This document shows positions 8,945 to 18,503 of a stretch of 64,000 nucleotides of DNA, in pieces (positions within the stretch are counted from its first letter, which is position 1; every line of letters begins with the position of its first letter). Position numbers and translations under genes: made by a program. Under the pieces are notes generated by a model that saw nothing but the letters and a program-made list of their open reading frames with translations, had not been told where the DNA came from and made no database searches. The DNA is taken from assembly GCF_000222605.1 (NCBI RefSeq), contig NZ_AFWF01000040.1, positions 1 to 64,000 of the forward strand, in the 5' to 3' direction. Source of the DNA: Vibrio ichthyoenteri ATCC 700023 (GTDB lineage: Bacteria; Pseudomonadota; Gammaproteobacteria; Enterobacterales; Vibrionaceae).

Positions 8945-9832
8945 TTAGTCTTCAGACCAGTTAAACTTACTCTCGTCGATGCCTTCTTTTGCTTCTTTTA
9001 AGCGTTCACGGCGGTAACGTTCATCATCTCGCGCGGCATCAATTTCCTGCATGATGGTCGCGAGATCGGCCACAGTGTCGACTTCGGTAAATTGACCGGT
9101 TAATTCAGTTTCAGGGGTTAAATCACCTTTCTCGAATATAGCCCACATCTCTTTGGCATATTCGGTGGCTTTTAATTCTGGCGCAAACTGGCTGTAATAA
9201 TCACGAATATTGTTGATATCACGAGTTAACATCCATTCTGCGTTGTTATTGGCTGCCGCATCGACCGCTTGTGGTAAATCGATAATTACTGGGCCTTGTT
9301 CATCAACCAGTACGTTAAACTCAGAGAGATCACCGTGGATTAAACCCGCACACAGCATTTTGACCACATAGCCCATCATGGTTTTATGGTCTCGGAGTGC
9401 TTGCTCGGCGGATAGCTCAACATCGTTTAGACGTGGGGCAACATAGCCTTCCTCATCGGTGACTAGCTCCATTAGTAAGACGCCATCAAAACAGCCATAA
9501 GGTACAGGGACACGTACGCCGGCAGCAGCCAGCTTGTATAAAGCGTCCACTTCTGCGCTTTGCCACATCTTCTCTTGTTGTTCGCGACCAAAGCCTGACC
9601 CTTTTTCCATCGCACGAGCACGACGGCTATTACGGACTTTGCGGCCTTCTCGGTAGGCCACGGCTTTTTTAAAGCTGCGCTGAGTTGCTTCCTTATAAAC
9701 CTTGGCGCAGCGGATCGTCTCACCGCAGCGTACGATGTACACTGAGGCTTCTTTGCCGCTCATTAACTGGCTGGTCACTTCATCGACCAAACCATCGTCA
9801 ACTAGGGGCTGTATTCGTTTCGGTATTTTCAT
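8945..9832 (-). CDS. RIO1-type serine protein kinase
   Basis: A 295-residue atypical protein kinase. It shows the nucleotide-binding region SGKEASVY (25-32), Lys44 in CAKVYKE, the catalytic loop HGDLSEFN (166-173, Asp168) and the metal-binding IDLPQ (184-188) that replaces DFG in RIO kinases. The C-terminus is acidic and helical. Bacterial homologues occur widely in gammaproteobacteria, with poorly defined targets. No co-transcribed partner is seen. Confidence 0.88.
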   Translation of the reverse strand: MKIPKRIQPLVDDGLVDEVTSQLMSGKEASVYIVRCGETIRCAKVYKEATQRSFKKAVAYREGRKVRNSRRARAMEKGSGFGREQQEKMWQSAEVDALYKLAAAGVRVPVPYGCFDGVLLMELVTDEEGYVAPRLNDVELSAEQALRDHKTMMGYVVKMLCAGLIHGDLSEFNVLVDEQGPVIIDLPQAVDAAANNNAEWMLTRDINNIRDYYSQFAPELKATEYAKEMWAIFEKGDLTPETELTGQFTEVDTVADLATIMQEIDAARDDERYRRERLKEAKEGIDESKFNWSED

Positions 9833-10328
9833 GGCGTCGTTATACCTTAGTTCTTACATGGATGTAATACAAAGCTATCGAATCGATGAAATATCTATCA
9901 AATTTTTTCTGGCAGTGAACAAGAACGAGGTACTTGATGAGTGAGTTTCGACGATAGGTGTAACCATTATGCGTTGAGTTGCGTTATGGTTTTATTAAAA
10001 CAAAGGTTAATTTGTACAGTGAATAATAGCTATTTGTAGGCAGGAATAGCGTAACGATGAAATTTACTTGTCGTGCTCATTGTTAGTATATAAACATCAT
10101 TGAATATAAATTGGGTGCATTTAGTAATTGCTAATATATGTGATGTGAAGTCAATTTTATTACATATTCTGTATGTAATATTTATCGTGTGATTGAGTTA
10201 ACAGCTAAATAAACAGAAATCGCTAATCCTAGGCGCCTAAATCGAGACAAGTCATTCGATTATCACTCATCCTTGAGGCAAATCTAAGATTATCGCTCGT
10301 TCTTTAAATGTTTATTTGGAGTTCGTGT
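9833..10328. other. Long AT-rich intergenic region with putative control sites for the glucosidase operon
   Basis: About 490 bp between the divergent kinase and sugar operons. I see no gene. ATTACATA-N5-TATGTAAT (10159-10179) is an 8-bp perfect dyad, of the type bound by a dimeric regulator. TGTGA-TTGAGT-TAACA (10188-10203) matches 9 of 10 positions of the CRP half-sites. Both lie 125-170 bp upstream of the glucosidase start, which fits a catabolite-controlled sugar operon, but neither is proven. Confidence 0.4.
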
Positions 10329-11915
10329 ATGCACCCGTGGGTCAAAAACTCAGTCGTTTATCAAATATACCCTCGTAGTTTTAATGATTCAAATTCAGAT
10401 GGGATAGGTGACTTACAAGGTATTATTTGTAAGTTAGATTATCTTGTTGAACTTGGTATTAATACCATTTGGTTAAGTCCTATATATGAATCACCATGTG
10501 ATGATAATGGCTATGATATTAGTCATTACCAGAGCATTCTCAAAGACTTTGGCACAATGGAAGACTTTGATTATCTTCTCGCTGAATGTCATAAGCGTGA
10601 TATTAAATTAGTCATGGATCTTGTTATAAACCATTGCTCTGATGAGCATGAATGGTTTGTTGAATCCAGAAAGTCACGCGATAACCCTTATTCTGATTAT
10701 TTTCATTGGGTTGATGAACCAAATAGTTGGAAGTCGGTTTTTGGTGGCTCGGCTTGGGAATGGTGTAAAGAAAGGCAGCAGTACTATTTACATATCTTCA
10801 GTAAAAAACAGCCAGATTTAAATTGGTCTAACAAAAATCTCCGCGATGAGATTAATGCAATGATCACATGGTGGCTAGATAAAGGGGTTGATGGATTCCG
10901 AGTCGATGCTATTTCCTTTTTGGAAAAACCGCAAGATTTCGCCAATTTCCCAGATCAAGATGTGTTTGCCACTTTGCCCTGCAATAACGAAAAAGTAGGT
11001 CATGAGTACATTCGCTCTTTCATGGAGCAAATCCATCAAAGAGGCGCTTTTTCTGTTGGTGAAATCAATGCAGTGAACACCGATGAAGTTCTGCGCTATA
11101 CCTTGCCAGAGCGTGGTGAATTCCAGATGAGTATTGTCTTTGTTCCACCGGAAGTTGAGGTGTTTCACAGTGATTTGATTGGCTATTACAAGCAGCAAAT
11201 TGAAAGACGAATTCAGTTACAACAACAGGGTGTTTGGGACGCGGTATTCCTTTCAAACCATGATAAACCTCGTCAAGTCTCTTTGTTTGGTAATGACGAA
11301 AAATATTGGCAACAGTCGGCTAAAGCACTCGCGGTACTGAACCTAACGCAGTATGGCACGCCATTTTTATATCAAGGTGAAGAAATTGGCATGACAAACT
11401 GCTACTTCGACACTATCGAACAATACAACGATATCGACACGGTCAATAAATATAACGAGTTAATCCAGCAAGGTCATAGCGCGAATGATGCCTTAGAAAC
11501 TGTCAAGGTAGCCAGCCGCGACAATGCGAGAACACCAATGCAATGGAATGGTGGCCAATATGCAGGATTTAGCGATGTTAAGCCGTGGTTAGATGTCAAT
11601 ATCAATAAGGATCAAATAAACGTATCCAGCCAAGAAGCTGATGAATCCTCAATATTAAATTTCTACAAGAAGTTACTCGGAATGAGAAAAGAATCGAACT
11701 GCTTAAAGTTCGGACGTACGGTTTTACTGCCTTCTCATCCCAAGGTGATCATGTTTGAACGGTTATATGAAGAAGAAAAAATTACTGTAACGATAAATCT
11801 GAGTGATGAAACTCAGGCGGTTAATTATGACTTCAGTCGCTGCGAACACATATTAGGTCAAGATATTTCAGATTCAATTGAACCATTTGGTTATTCAGTT
11901 TGTCGAGGTGTGTGA
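10329..11915 (+). CDS. GH13 alpha-glucosidase (oligo-1,6-glucosidase type)
   Basis: A 528-residue cytoplasmic glycosidase hydrolysing small alpha-glucosides. It contains conserved region DLVINH (97-102), nucleophile Asp193 in DGFRVDAIS, acid/base Glu245 in SVGEIN and Asp312 in LSNHDKPR, then a beta-sandwich C-domain. The start at 10329 has GGAG 8 nt upstream; the earlier ATG at 10308 has none. Its stop overlaps the start of the sugar symporter by one base, so the disaccharide imported by that carrier is probably its substrate. Isomaltose-like sugars are likely; trehalose-6-phosphate is less likely because the partner is not a PTS. Confidence 0.88.
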   Translation: MHPWVKNSVVYQIYPRSFNDSNSDGIGDLQGIICKLDYLVELGINTIWLSPIYESPCDDNGYDISHYQSILKDFGTMEDFDYLLAECHKRDIKLVMDLVINHCSDEHEWFVESRKSRDNPYSDYFHWVDEPNSWKSVFGGSAWEWCKERQQYYLHIFSKKQPDLNWSNKNLRDEINAMITWWLDKGVDGFRVDAISFLEKPQDFANFPDQDVFATLPCNNEKVGHEYIRSFMEQIHQRGAFSVGEINAVNTDEVLRYTLPERGEFQMSIVFVPPEVEVFHSDLIGYYKQQIERRIQLQQQGVWDAVFLSNHDKPRQVSLFGNDEKYWQQSAKALAVLNLTQYGTPFLYQGEEIGMTNCYFDTIEQYNDIDTVNKYNELIQQGHSANDALETVKVASRDNARTPMQWNGGQYAGFSDVKPWLDVNINKDQINVSSQEADESSILNFYKKLLGMRKESNCLKFGRTVLLPSHPKVIMFERLYEEEKITVTINLSDETQAVNYDFSRCEHILGQDISDSIEPFGYSVCRGV

Positions 11916-13246
11916 TGGGTATTTCAATAAAAGAAAAGGTAGGTTACGGCGTCGGCGATTTGGCATGTAATATTATATTTCAGACCGTAATGGCTTATTT
12001 AATGTTTTATTACACCGACATCGTTTTTATTGATGCGGCAACGGTTGGGGTAATATTCTTAGTCGCGCGTATTATTGATGCGGTGTCAGATCCAGTAATG
12101 GGTATGATTGTCGATAGAACCAATACCAAATATGGTCGATTTAAGCCTTATTTGTTGTTTGGTTCGGTTATTTTGGGTATTTCTGCCTTTGCTTGTTTTA
12201 CCATTCCGGCCGATATGACCATGAATGGTAAAATAGCCTACGCAGCAATAACCTACATTATGTTGAGTCTTGCCTATACCTTAGTCAACATTCCGTACTC
12301 AGCACTGACGTCAGCAATGTCAAATGATCCGGAAGAAAGAACCAAGATCACAGCTGTTCGCGTAATGTTCGCTGTTATTTCAGGGCTCGTTGTCGCACAA
12401 ATCGGTGGCCTTGTTGAGTTCTTTGGTGAAGGTGACAAGCTACTCGGTTACCGCTATGCGATCGGGTTTGCGGCTTTGCTCTCCACTGTCCTGTTGTGGG
12501 TGACGTTTGCGACAACTAAAGAGCGTCATGTGGTGGTGAGTGAAAAAGCCAACCATACGGTGAAAGAAGGTTTGGCGGCGATTGCTCAAAACAGACCATT
12601 GATTGTACTTTCCATCGTGTTCTTACTGATTTTAACCGCAGGTTTCATTTCATTTTCGGTCAACATTTATTTCTTAGAGCATGCGATGAAACGCCCTGAT
12701 CTCATTGGTGCGTCAATTATGGTTGGAACGGTAACAACCTTCCTTGGCACCTTCATCGTACCTCATACGACTAAGCGTTTCGGTAAAAAACCAACCGCCA
12801 TGGCTGCTATTATGGTGTACGGATTTATCCATCTATTGTTTGTGGCTAACTTCTATACCATTAATTCCGTGGAAGTCTATTTCGTGATCATTGCGATTAA
12901 AGGTATCGTTAATGCTTATACTTGGGCAATGGGCTGGGCAATGTTGCCAGACACTATCGAATACGGCGAATACAAAACGGGTATTCGTGCCGAAGGCTTG
13001 GTGTATTCAAGCTTCAGTTTCTGTCAAAAGCTGGGTATGGCCTTGTCAGGTATCGTAACAGGCTTGGTACTAGGATGGTTTGGTTACGCGCCAGAGGCGG
13101 GTATTACGCAAGAGGCGATTACTGGCGTGGTGGTGCTATTTGGCTACATTCCTTTGGCGTTCTGTATTGCGGCAGGTTTGATTCTGAAACTGTATAACTT
13201 GTCTGAAACCGATCACTTGCAGATCCGCGAAACACTCAGCTGTTAG
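11915..13246 (+). CDS. GPH-family (MelB-like) sugar:cation symporter
   Basis: A 443-residue inner-membrane carrier with about 12 membrane segments. The N-terminal KEKVGYGVGDLACNIIFQ and the loop DAVSDPVMGMIVDRTNTKYGRFKPY are hallmarks of the glycoside-pentoside-hexuronide family. The ATG at 11915 overlaps the glucosidase stop (TGATG), and GAGG stands 6 nt upstream; a TTG at 11900 is a worse choice. It should import the glycoside hydrolysed by the upstream enzyme, driven by sodium or protons. Confidence 0.9.
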   Translation: MGISIKEKVGYGVGDLACNIIFQTVMAYLMFYYTDIVFIDAATVGVIFLVARIIDAVSDPVMGMIVDRTNTKYGRFKPYLLFGSVILGISAFACFTIPADMTMNGKIAYAAITYIMLSLAYTLVNIPYSALTSAMSNDPEERTKITAVRVMFAVISGLVVAQIGGLVEFFGEGDKLLGYRYAIGFAALLSTVLLWVTFATTKERHVVVSEKANHTVKEGLAAIAQNRPLIVLSIVFLLILTAGFISFSVNIYFLEHAMKRPDLIGASIMVGTVTTFLGTFIVPHTTKRFGKKPTAMAAIMVYGFIHLLFVANFYTINSVEVYFVIIAIKGIVNAYTWAMGWAMLPDTIEYGEYKTGIRAEGLVYSSFSFCQKLGMALSGIVTGLVLGWFGYAPEAGITQEAITGVVVLFGYIPLAFCIAAGLILKLYNLSETDHLQIRETLSC

Positions 13247-13272
13247 CCAATCGGCAAACCACTCTTAATGAC

Positions 13273-13299
13273 AAAGGCTAGGACGGTTACCTAGCCTTT
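13273..13299 (+). terminator. Terminator of the glucosidase-symporter operon
   Basis: AAAGGCTAGG / CCTAGCCTTT, 10-bp perfect stem, followed by a T run. Confidence 0.88.
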
Positions 13300-13508
13300 T
13301 TATTGCGCTTTGTTTAACGTTTCGCGTTGTTCGAAATACCCATTCACTCTTCTCAAGATCTTGGTGACTTTTACCACTCTTTTCGTGTTAATTATTCTTG
13401 AAATTGGCGCTTTTTCGCAGAAATAGCCACTCAGTTAGGGTATCGCTGCCAAGTTGTTTAACATCACGCTGTGTTGTTTATTGCAGTAAGTAAATTGAGG
13501 GAATGATA

Positions 13509-13877
13509 ATGGGCAAAACCGTGTCTGTCGTGGCGGTACTTTTTTTGGTAATGGGTTATTTTAGCTATCAATATTGGGTAGTGAAGCCGCAGCATGTAGA
13601 ACAGCAAGCCAAAAGCATGGTGTTACAAATTGCGTATGGTGAGCAATGGTTTAATCCATTGAAGCATAGTGACGAGAACCCTATTTACCACACGACACTC
13701 GAAGTAAACAGTTCCTATGATGGTGTCGCCTATGCCGATGCAAAAATTGAGTATGTCGATGACCAAAAAACCTTGTGCAAAACGATTCGTTTTCAGTTTG
13801 CGATCGATTCTTTGAACGATTACCACTTGTTGTCACAAAGTGATTGTGCGATGGGCAGCAGCGAGAAAAGCGGATAA
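13509..13877 (+). CDS. Hypothetical membrane-anchored periplasmic protein
   Basis: A 122-residue product. The N-terminal hydrophobic segment (TVSVVAVLFLVMGYFSYQYWV, roughly 3-24) acts as an anchor or signal, followed by a soluble domain with two cysteines (in TLCKTI and SDCAMG) that could form a disulfide. The ATG at 13509 is 8 nt from GAGG; the ATG at 13503 is too close. No family recognised. It stands alone, upstream of the HAD phosphatase gene, with 91 bp between. Confidence 0.6.
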   Translation: MGKTVSVVAVLFLVMGYFSYQYWVVKPQHVEQQAKSMVLQIAYGEQWFNPLKHSDENPIYHTTLEVNSSYDGVAYADAKIEYVDDQKTLCKTIRFQFAIDSLNDYHLLSQSDCAMGSSEKSG

Positions 13878-13968
13878 ATTCGTTGAGTAATTTGACCGTG
13901 TTTAGGGGTTTACAACGATCGATAGATATCGCAATCTCAACCCCTAGATTTTATTAGAGTTCACACTA

Positions 13969-14784
13969 ATGTCCCCGAATATTTTGTCACAAGAAATCAA
14001 ATTTATCGCCTCTGACATGGATGGCACATTGCTTGATGAGTCATCTCAGCTTGATCCTCAGTTTTATGATATTTATCGTCAACTTACTGAACAAGGGATC
14101 ATCTTTGCTGCGGCTTCTGGTCGCCAGTATGCGAGTTTGAAAAATACCTTCGCCCCGATTCAAGATGAGATGATGTTCATTGCTGAAAATGGCACTTTTG
14201 TTATGCATAAAGGTGTTGAGCTATACAGTTGTCCACTTGATACTCAAACTGCGCGTGAAGTGATTATTGCTGCGCGTGAGATTGAAGGCGCGTATACCGT
14301 TTTATGTGGTAAGAATTCCGCTTATATTGAAACTCAAGATCCTGTCGCGCTTGCGGAGCTCAGTAAGTACTACCATGCATGTCACTACGTGGACAATCTA
14401 CTTGAGGTGGATGATGAGTTTATTAAGGTGGCGATCTGTCATTTTGAGAGTACTGAGCAGTTTGTCTTCCCAACGATGAACGCCCAATTTGGTGCGAACA
14501 ATCAAGTGGTGGTGAGTGGTCGTATTTGGTTGGATATTATGAATGCCAACGCGTCAAAAGGCGCTGCAATCGAGCATCTACAGCAGACGCTAGGTTTTAC
14601 CCATGAGCAAACCATGAGTTTTGGTGACTACTTCAATGATGTGGAGATGCTCAAAGCGAGCTATCACTCCTATGCGGTAGAAAATGCCCATCCTGAGGTG
14701 AAAAAGCTGGCGCGCTTTAGAGCACCAAGCAACATCGACTCGGGCGTAATTCAAGTGATCAAACAAACGGTTCTGAAGCGATAA
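13969..14784 (+). CDS. Cof-type HAD-family sugar phosphatase
   Basis: A 271-residue cytoplasmic phosphatase of the HAD IIB (Cof/YbiV) group. Motif I DMDGTLLDE gives the nucleophile Asp16 and Asp18, motif II lies in FAAASGRQY, and the C-terminal metal motif is GDYFNDVEML. The cap domain between them is the IIB type. Relatives hydrolyse small sugar phosphates or FMN; the substrate cannot be told from sequence. Confidence 0.88.
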   Translation: MSPNILSQEIKFIASDMDGTLLDESSQLDPQFYDIYRQLTEQGIIFAAASGRQYASLKNTFAPIQDEMMFIAENGTFVMHKGVELYSCPLDTQTAREVIIAAREIEGAYTVLCGKNSAYIETQDPVALAELSKYYHACHYVDNLLEVDDEFIKVAICHFESTEQFVFPTMNAQFGANNQVVVSGRIWLDIMNANASKGAAIEHLQQTLGFTHEQTMSFGDYFNDVEMLKASYHSYAVENAHPEVKKLARFRAPSNIDSGVIQVIKQTVLKR

Positions 14785-14804
14785 ACGTGGCTGTTGGTCG
14801 ATAA

Positions 14805-14837
14805 ACAATGATCCCCACGTTAGGTAGGGGTCATTGT
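14805..14837. terminator. Probable bidirectional terminator
   Basis: ACAATGATCCCC / GGGGTCATTGT with one bulged base, between the convergent HAD and ABM-domain genes. The U run is weak. Confidence 0.55.
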
Positions 14838-14863
14838 GCCTTTCTGTCGGTGTTTAGAAAATA

Positions 14864-15154
14864 CTAACCAATCATCGTCATTCTACTGATGGTAAAACTA
14901 ACGAGCGCATCTTCTGTGGCCTTGATATACGCCGCAATGTGACTATTGGCGAGGTGCGCTTGTAAATGTTGCTCTGAAACCCAGTTTTCATAAAAGACAA
15001 AGTGTGCAGGATCTTCGTTGTTTTGATGCAAATCGTAATTGATACAGCCGTCTTCTACGCACGTTGGGTCGATTAATTTCAACAGCTCGCTTTTTACCAA
15101 ATCAATCTTATCTGGCTGTGCGACGATATTCGCCACTATAGTCAAATTTGCCAT
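14864..15154 (-). CDS. ABM-domain (antibiotic biosynthesis monooxygenase / YgiN-like) protein
   Basis: A 96-residue ferredoxin-like-fold protein. MANLTIVANIVAQPDKIDLVK, then PGCINYDLH-like ...CVEDGCINYDLHQNNEDPAHFVFYENW, is typical of the ABM family, whose members are small dimeric oxygenases or quinol-related enzymes. The start at 15154 has GAGGAAAG 4 nt upstream; the frame stays open much further but only as shadow of the neighbouring regulator. It lies downstream of, and in the same direction as, the GlxA-like regulator, 133 bp away. Confidence 0.8.
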   Translation of the reverse strand: MANLTIVANIVAQPDKIDLVKSELLKLIDPTCVEDGCINYDLHQNNEDPAHFVFYENWVSEQHLQAHLANSHIAAYIKATEDALVSFTISRMTMIG

Positions 15155-15287
15155 TGTTCTTTCCTCAAATGTGGGTTCATATTTCGGCTCTGGTTCGCCG
15201 TTATTCTGCGTTTCGCTAAGCATAGCCTCTACTTTGCCTATGAAAAACTGGGTGTGACTAAAACCTGTTTCAAGCAAAATTTGATAA

Positions 15288-16229
15288 TCACTCACTGCCT
15301 TTGCTGAACTGAGCGCGATACTGCCTCGGTGACACACCGACAACACGGCGAAAGTGATGGCGCATGCTTTCTGCATTATTGAAGCCTGCCTGTACGGCAA
15401 GTTGTTCAATATTGCTGTCTTCACTTTCCAGTAGCCCTTTGGCGAGTTCGGTTCTTTGAATAATAAGCCACTCTTGTGGAGTGAGATCCATGCTAGCGCG
15501 AAACTTACGATCAAAAGTGCGTCGCGACATATTGGCTTTCTGCGCCAATAAATCGATGCTGATGGCTTGTTTTAGGTTCGCTTTGGCCCATTGCAATGAT
15601 TCAGAAAACTGATTAGGCACTTGTAGCATTGGCGTGTCGACAAACTGAGCTTGTCCCCCGGAGCGGTGAGCGGAGATCACCAGGCGTTTGGCGACTTGGT
15701 TTGCCACCGCATAACCAAAATCGAGCCTGACGACAGCAAGCGCCAAATCTAATCCTGCCGCACTGCCTGCTGAGCAGCCATATTGCCCATCAAAAACGTA
15801 CAGCACATTACTGGCGTAATCGACATTGGCAAAGCGCGCACGAAACTTGGTTTCAAACGCCCAGTGGGTGGTCGCTCGTTTACCATCTAAAAGTCCAAGT
15901 TCGGCCAGCAAAAAGGCACCAGAACAAAATGAGATGATTCGTTTATTTTGCTCAGCAAAGCGTAACACTTCCGCTTTGGTATGTGGGTCGGTGTGACCAC
16001 TTTGGGTTGGCCAACTTGGGATGACTAACATGTCGTAGCCATCCAACCCTGCGACATGTCTAGTTTGCATTACGATGTCGCCAGTTGTGGTGATCGGCTG
16101 ATCGATAAGATTGACGATTTCCGTTTGATACCAGTTATCGAACTCTGGTCGCGGTAAAGCAAACATCTCTACCGCGCAACCAAGTTCAAATAAGGAGACA
16201 TTGGGGTGTGACAGTATGGCTACGCGCAT
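15288..16229 (-). CDS. GlxA/FtrA-like AraC-family transcriptional regulator
   Basis: A 313-residue regulator with an N-terminal DJ-1/PfpI-like domain (about 1-190, with nucleophile-elbow-like SFCSGAFLLAELG) and a C-terminal AraC double helix-turn-helix (about 210-310: ISIDLLAQKANMSRRTFDRKF and IEQLAVQAGFNNAESMRHHFRR). It is divergent from the rhodanese gene, 182 bp away, and is its likely regulator. The ligand is unknown. Confidence 0.88.
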   Translation of the reverse strand: MRVAILSHPNVSLFELGCAVEMFALPRPEFDNWYQTEIVNLIDQPITTTGDIVMQTRHVAGLDGYDMLVIPSWPTQSGHTDPHTKAEVLRFAEQNKRIISFCSGAFLLAELGLLDGKRATTHWAFETKFRARFANVDYASNVLYVFDGQYGCSAGSAAGLDLALAVVRLDFGYAVANQVAKRLVISAHRSGGQAQFVDTPMLQVPNQFSESLQWAKANLKQAISIDLLAQKANMSRRTFDRKFRASMDLTPQEWLIIQRTELAKGLLESEDSNIEQLAVQAGFNNAESMRHHFRRVVGVSPRQYRAQFSKGSE

Positions 16230-16411
16230 GCGGCTTATCCTAGTAGTTGAATAACTTGGCTTGATATTAACGTTCGTTGACTAAAAAGCCAATGGTGCAA
16301 TTTTGACCGATTTTGAATAATGGAGTCAGATAGCATTCGTTAGGGCGCAAGGAATAAAGCTAACAAGCGCTCGTGTTGAAATCATTGATTGATAGTGAAT
16401 AAGGAGAGTTT

Positions 16412-16810
16412 ATGTCTAGTGCCGTATCAAGAGTTGCTGCTGCGTCGAACGATAGAGCGTTGCGTCATTTTAGCCAGCTATTGGAATTTGAAACTGATTG
16501 CTGGGATGTTCACCATGCCTTAGTGAATAAAAGACAAGACTTCGTCTTAGTCGATGTCCGTGGAGATGAGCTGTTCTCGCAAGGTCATATCGATGGTGCG
16601 GTGAATATTCCCCACAGTCGTTTGAATGAAAAAAACCTTGCGGAGTATGCGCCGGATAGTTTGTTTGTGGTCTATTGCGCAGGGCCACATTGCAATGGCA
16701 CTGAGAAAGCGGCTATTCGTCTGGCAAAATTAGGTCGTCCGGTGAAGAAAATGATTGGCGGGGTGACGGGGTGGTTAGATGAAGGTTTCAGCTTAATAGG
16801 CTCACAATAG
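16412..16810 (+). CDS. Rhodanese-domain sulfurtransferase
   Basis: A 132-residue single-domain rhodanese. It shows LVDVRGDELFSQGHIDGAVNIPH (47-68) and the active-site loop beginning at catalytic Cys89 (YCAGPHCNGTEKA), with a second Cys at 94. Start ATG 16412 follows AGGAGAG. The longer loop and a preceding helical region set it apart from GlpE. Divergent from the GlxA-like regulator, a pairing often seen in proteobacteria. Confidence 0.88.
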   Translation: MSSAVSRVAAASNDRALRHFSQLLEFETDCWDVHHALVNKRQDFVLVDVRGDELFSQGHIDGAVNIPHSRLNEKNLAEYAPDSLFVVYCAGPHCNGTEKAAIRLAKLGRPVKKMIGGVTGWLDEGFSLIGSQ

Positions 16811-16870
16811 CAGCAAATTGGTGAGCACTTGATTAAGCTGCTGGCATTCTATGCGCGATAGGTTTTTAAG

Positions 16871-16907
16871 TCAGTTACTCTATGCATAAATTGCATAGAG
16901 TAACTGA
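16871..16907. repeat. Perfect 16-bp inverted repeat
   Basis: TCAGTTACTCTATGCA-TAAAT-TGCATAGAGTAACTGA. All 16 pairs match. There is no T run to the right; TTTTTA precedes it on the left. It may be a rhodanese transcript end processed without a U tract, or a dimer-binding site ahead of the next small gene. Confidence 0.7.
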
Positions 16908-16977
16908 CGAAATATCATTGGTAAGTTATAGCCTTCGCCACTAAACTCCGCGCTCTTTTTTACCTCATGGACTTTGT

Positions 16978-17157
16978 ATGTTCTCACAATCGTTAACCGC
17001 TCAGCTAACCAGAATGGTGCTATTGCTGGGTTTGACGCTCGTTGCGGTACATCATAACGAGCCGTTGCTCAAACTGCTTGCAGCGCAAGCCGTGGACATG
17101 GGTTGCCATCAGCAAAATGGCACACAAGAATCTGCTGCTCATCAGCACCATCACTAA
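16978..17157 (+). CDS. Short His-rich exported or membrane peptide
   Basis: A 59-residue frame: MFSQSLTAQLTRMVLLLGLTLVAV... with one hydrophobic segment (about 13-24), a Cys in DMGCHQQ and a C-terminus AAHQHHH. Clustered His plus Cys suggests metal binding, but this is inference. No obvious ribosome site precedes the ATG. It lies 72 bp upstream of the MFS gene in the same direction and might be co-transcribed. No family recognised. Confidence 0.45.
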   Translation: MFSQSLTAQLTRMVLLLGLTLVAVHHNEPLLKLLAAQAVDMGCHQQNGTQESAAHQHHH

Positions 17158-17229
17158 GTTCTTGACCGGTAACTCGTGTTATTGAACAGGTCACGAGACA
17201 GTCATTAAATAAGTTAATAAGACATAAAT

Positions 17230-18435
17230 ATGAGTATTTTTCGCTTTCCGTTATTGGTTTGGCTAGGGATCGGCATTTTGATCACCAGCCTTGGTATTCG
17301 ACAGTCATTTGGTATTTTTATGATGCCAATCTCTGATCATTTTCAAACTGGTCGAGAGTTCTTTAGTTTTGCGATTGCACTGCAAAACTTACTGTTTGGC
17401 GCATTCCAACCGTTTATTGGTATGGCCGCTGACAAATTCGGCTCAAAACGCATTATCTTTTTAGGTGCTCTTTCTTATGCGTTGGGTCTGTATTTAACCT
17501 CCATCACCACTGAAGCGAGCATGCTTTACGTTTCGCTAGGTGCTTTGGTTGGTCTTGGTCTTAGTGCGACCAGTTACGTCATTATCCTCGGTGCTGTTGC
17601 TAAAGTAGTACCTGCGGAGCACGCTGCAAAAGCGTTTGGTTTAACCACTGCTGCGGGTTCATTTGGCATGTTTGCTGTGATCCCGGGGGCGCAATGGCTG
17701 TTAATGGACTTTGGTTGGCAGCAAGCAATGCAGGTGTTCGCCGTGTCTTGTACGGTGATCATGGCCTTAAGCATGTTTATGAAAACGGCTCAAGGCAATC
17801 AAACCAATGTGCAAAATGGTCAAGACGATCTCACGTTAGGTCAGGCGATTAAAGAAGCATTCCATCATCGTGGCTACTGGCTGATTCATGCTGGTTTCTT
17901 TGTGTGTGGTTTCCATGTCATGTTTATCGCCACTCACTTACCAAGCTACTTGGCTGATAAACATTTACCTGCATCTAGCGCTGCGATGGCACTAGCGTAT
18001 GTTGGTATTTTTAATATCTTTGGTTCGTATTTCTGGGGTGTGATGGGTGATCGCTTTAATAAGCGTTACGTTATGTCAGCACTGTATTTGATGCGTACGG
18101 TTGTGATTGCAGGTTTTGTAACTCTACCTATCACAGAAAATACCGCGGCGATTTTTGGTGCGGCAATTGGTTTTTGTTGGTTAGGCACCGTTCCACTGAC
18201 ATCAGGTCTGGTTCGCCAAATTTTCGGAGCTCGATACCTTTCGACGCTGTATGGCTTGGTGTTCTTTACTCACCAAGTTGGTAGCTTTCTTGGCGCGTGG
18301 GCGGGCGGTCGTATCTATGATTACTATGGTAGCTACGAGCCAATTTGGTGGTCAACGGTCGTACTGGCGTTTATCGCGGCGCTGCTGCACATTCCAATCA
18401 ATGATAAGCCAGTTGCGCGTTTAGCAACTGCATAA
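17230..18435 (+). CDS. Major facilitator superfamily transporter
   Basis: A 401-residue carrier with 12 predicted membrane segments. The N-terminal FRFPLLVWLGIGILITSLGIRQSFGIFMMPI and the loop GMAADKFGSKRIIF correspond to the MFS signature after segment 2; the central loop is about 185-215. It resembles the monocarboxylate/oxalate-like group (GIFMMPIS, QVGSFLGAWAGGRIYDYYGSY). Substrate unknown. It is followed at 68 bp by the TauE-like pseudogene. Confidence 0.85.
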   Translation: MSIFRFPLLVWLGIGILITSLGIRQSFGIFMMPISDHFQTGREFFSFAIALQNLLFGAFQPFIGMAADKFGSKRIIFLGALSYALGLYLTSITTEASMLYVSLGALVGLGLSATSYVIILGAVAKVVPAEHAAKAFGLTTAAGSFGMFAVIPGAQWLLMDFGWQQAMQVFAVSCTVIMALSMFMKTAQGNQTNVQNGQDDLTLGQAIKEAFHHRGYWLIHAGFFVCGFHVMFIATHLPSYLADKHLPASSAAMALAYVGIFNIFGSYFWGVMGDRFNKRYVMSALYLMRTVVIAGFVTLPITENTAAIFGAAIGFCWLGTVPLTSGLVRQIFGARYLSTLYGLVFFTHQVGSFLGAWAGGRIYDYYGSYEPIWWSTVVLAFIAALLHIPINDKPVARLATA

Positions 18436-18503
18436 TCATTAACCGAAACATTGAGAGCTGAGTTATACTTGGCTCTCTTTTTATTTATCGTTTGTGGATT
18501 CCC

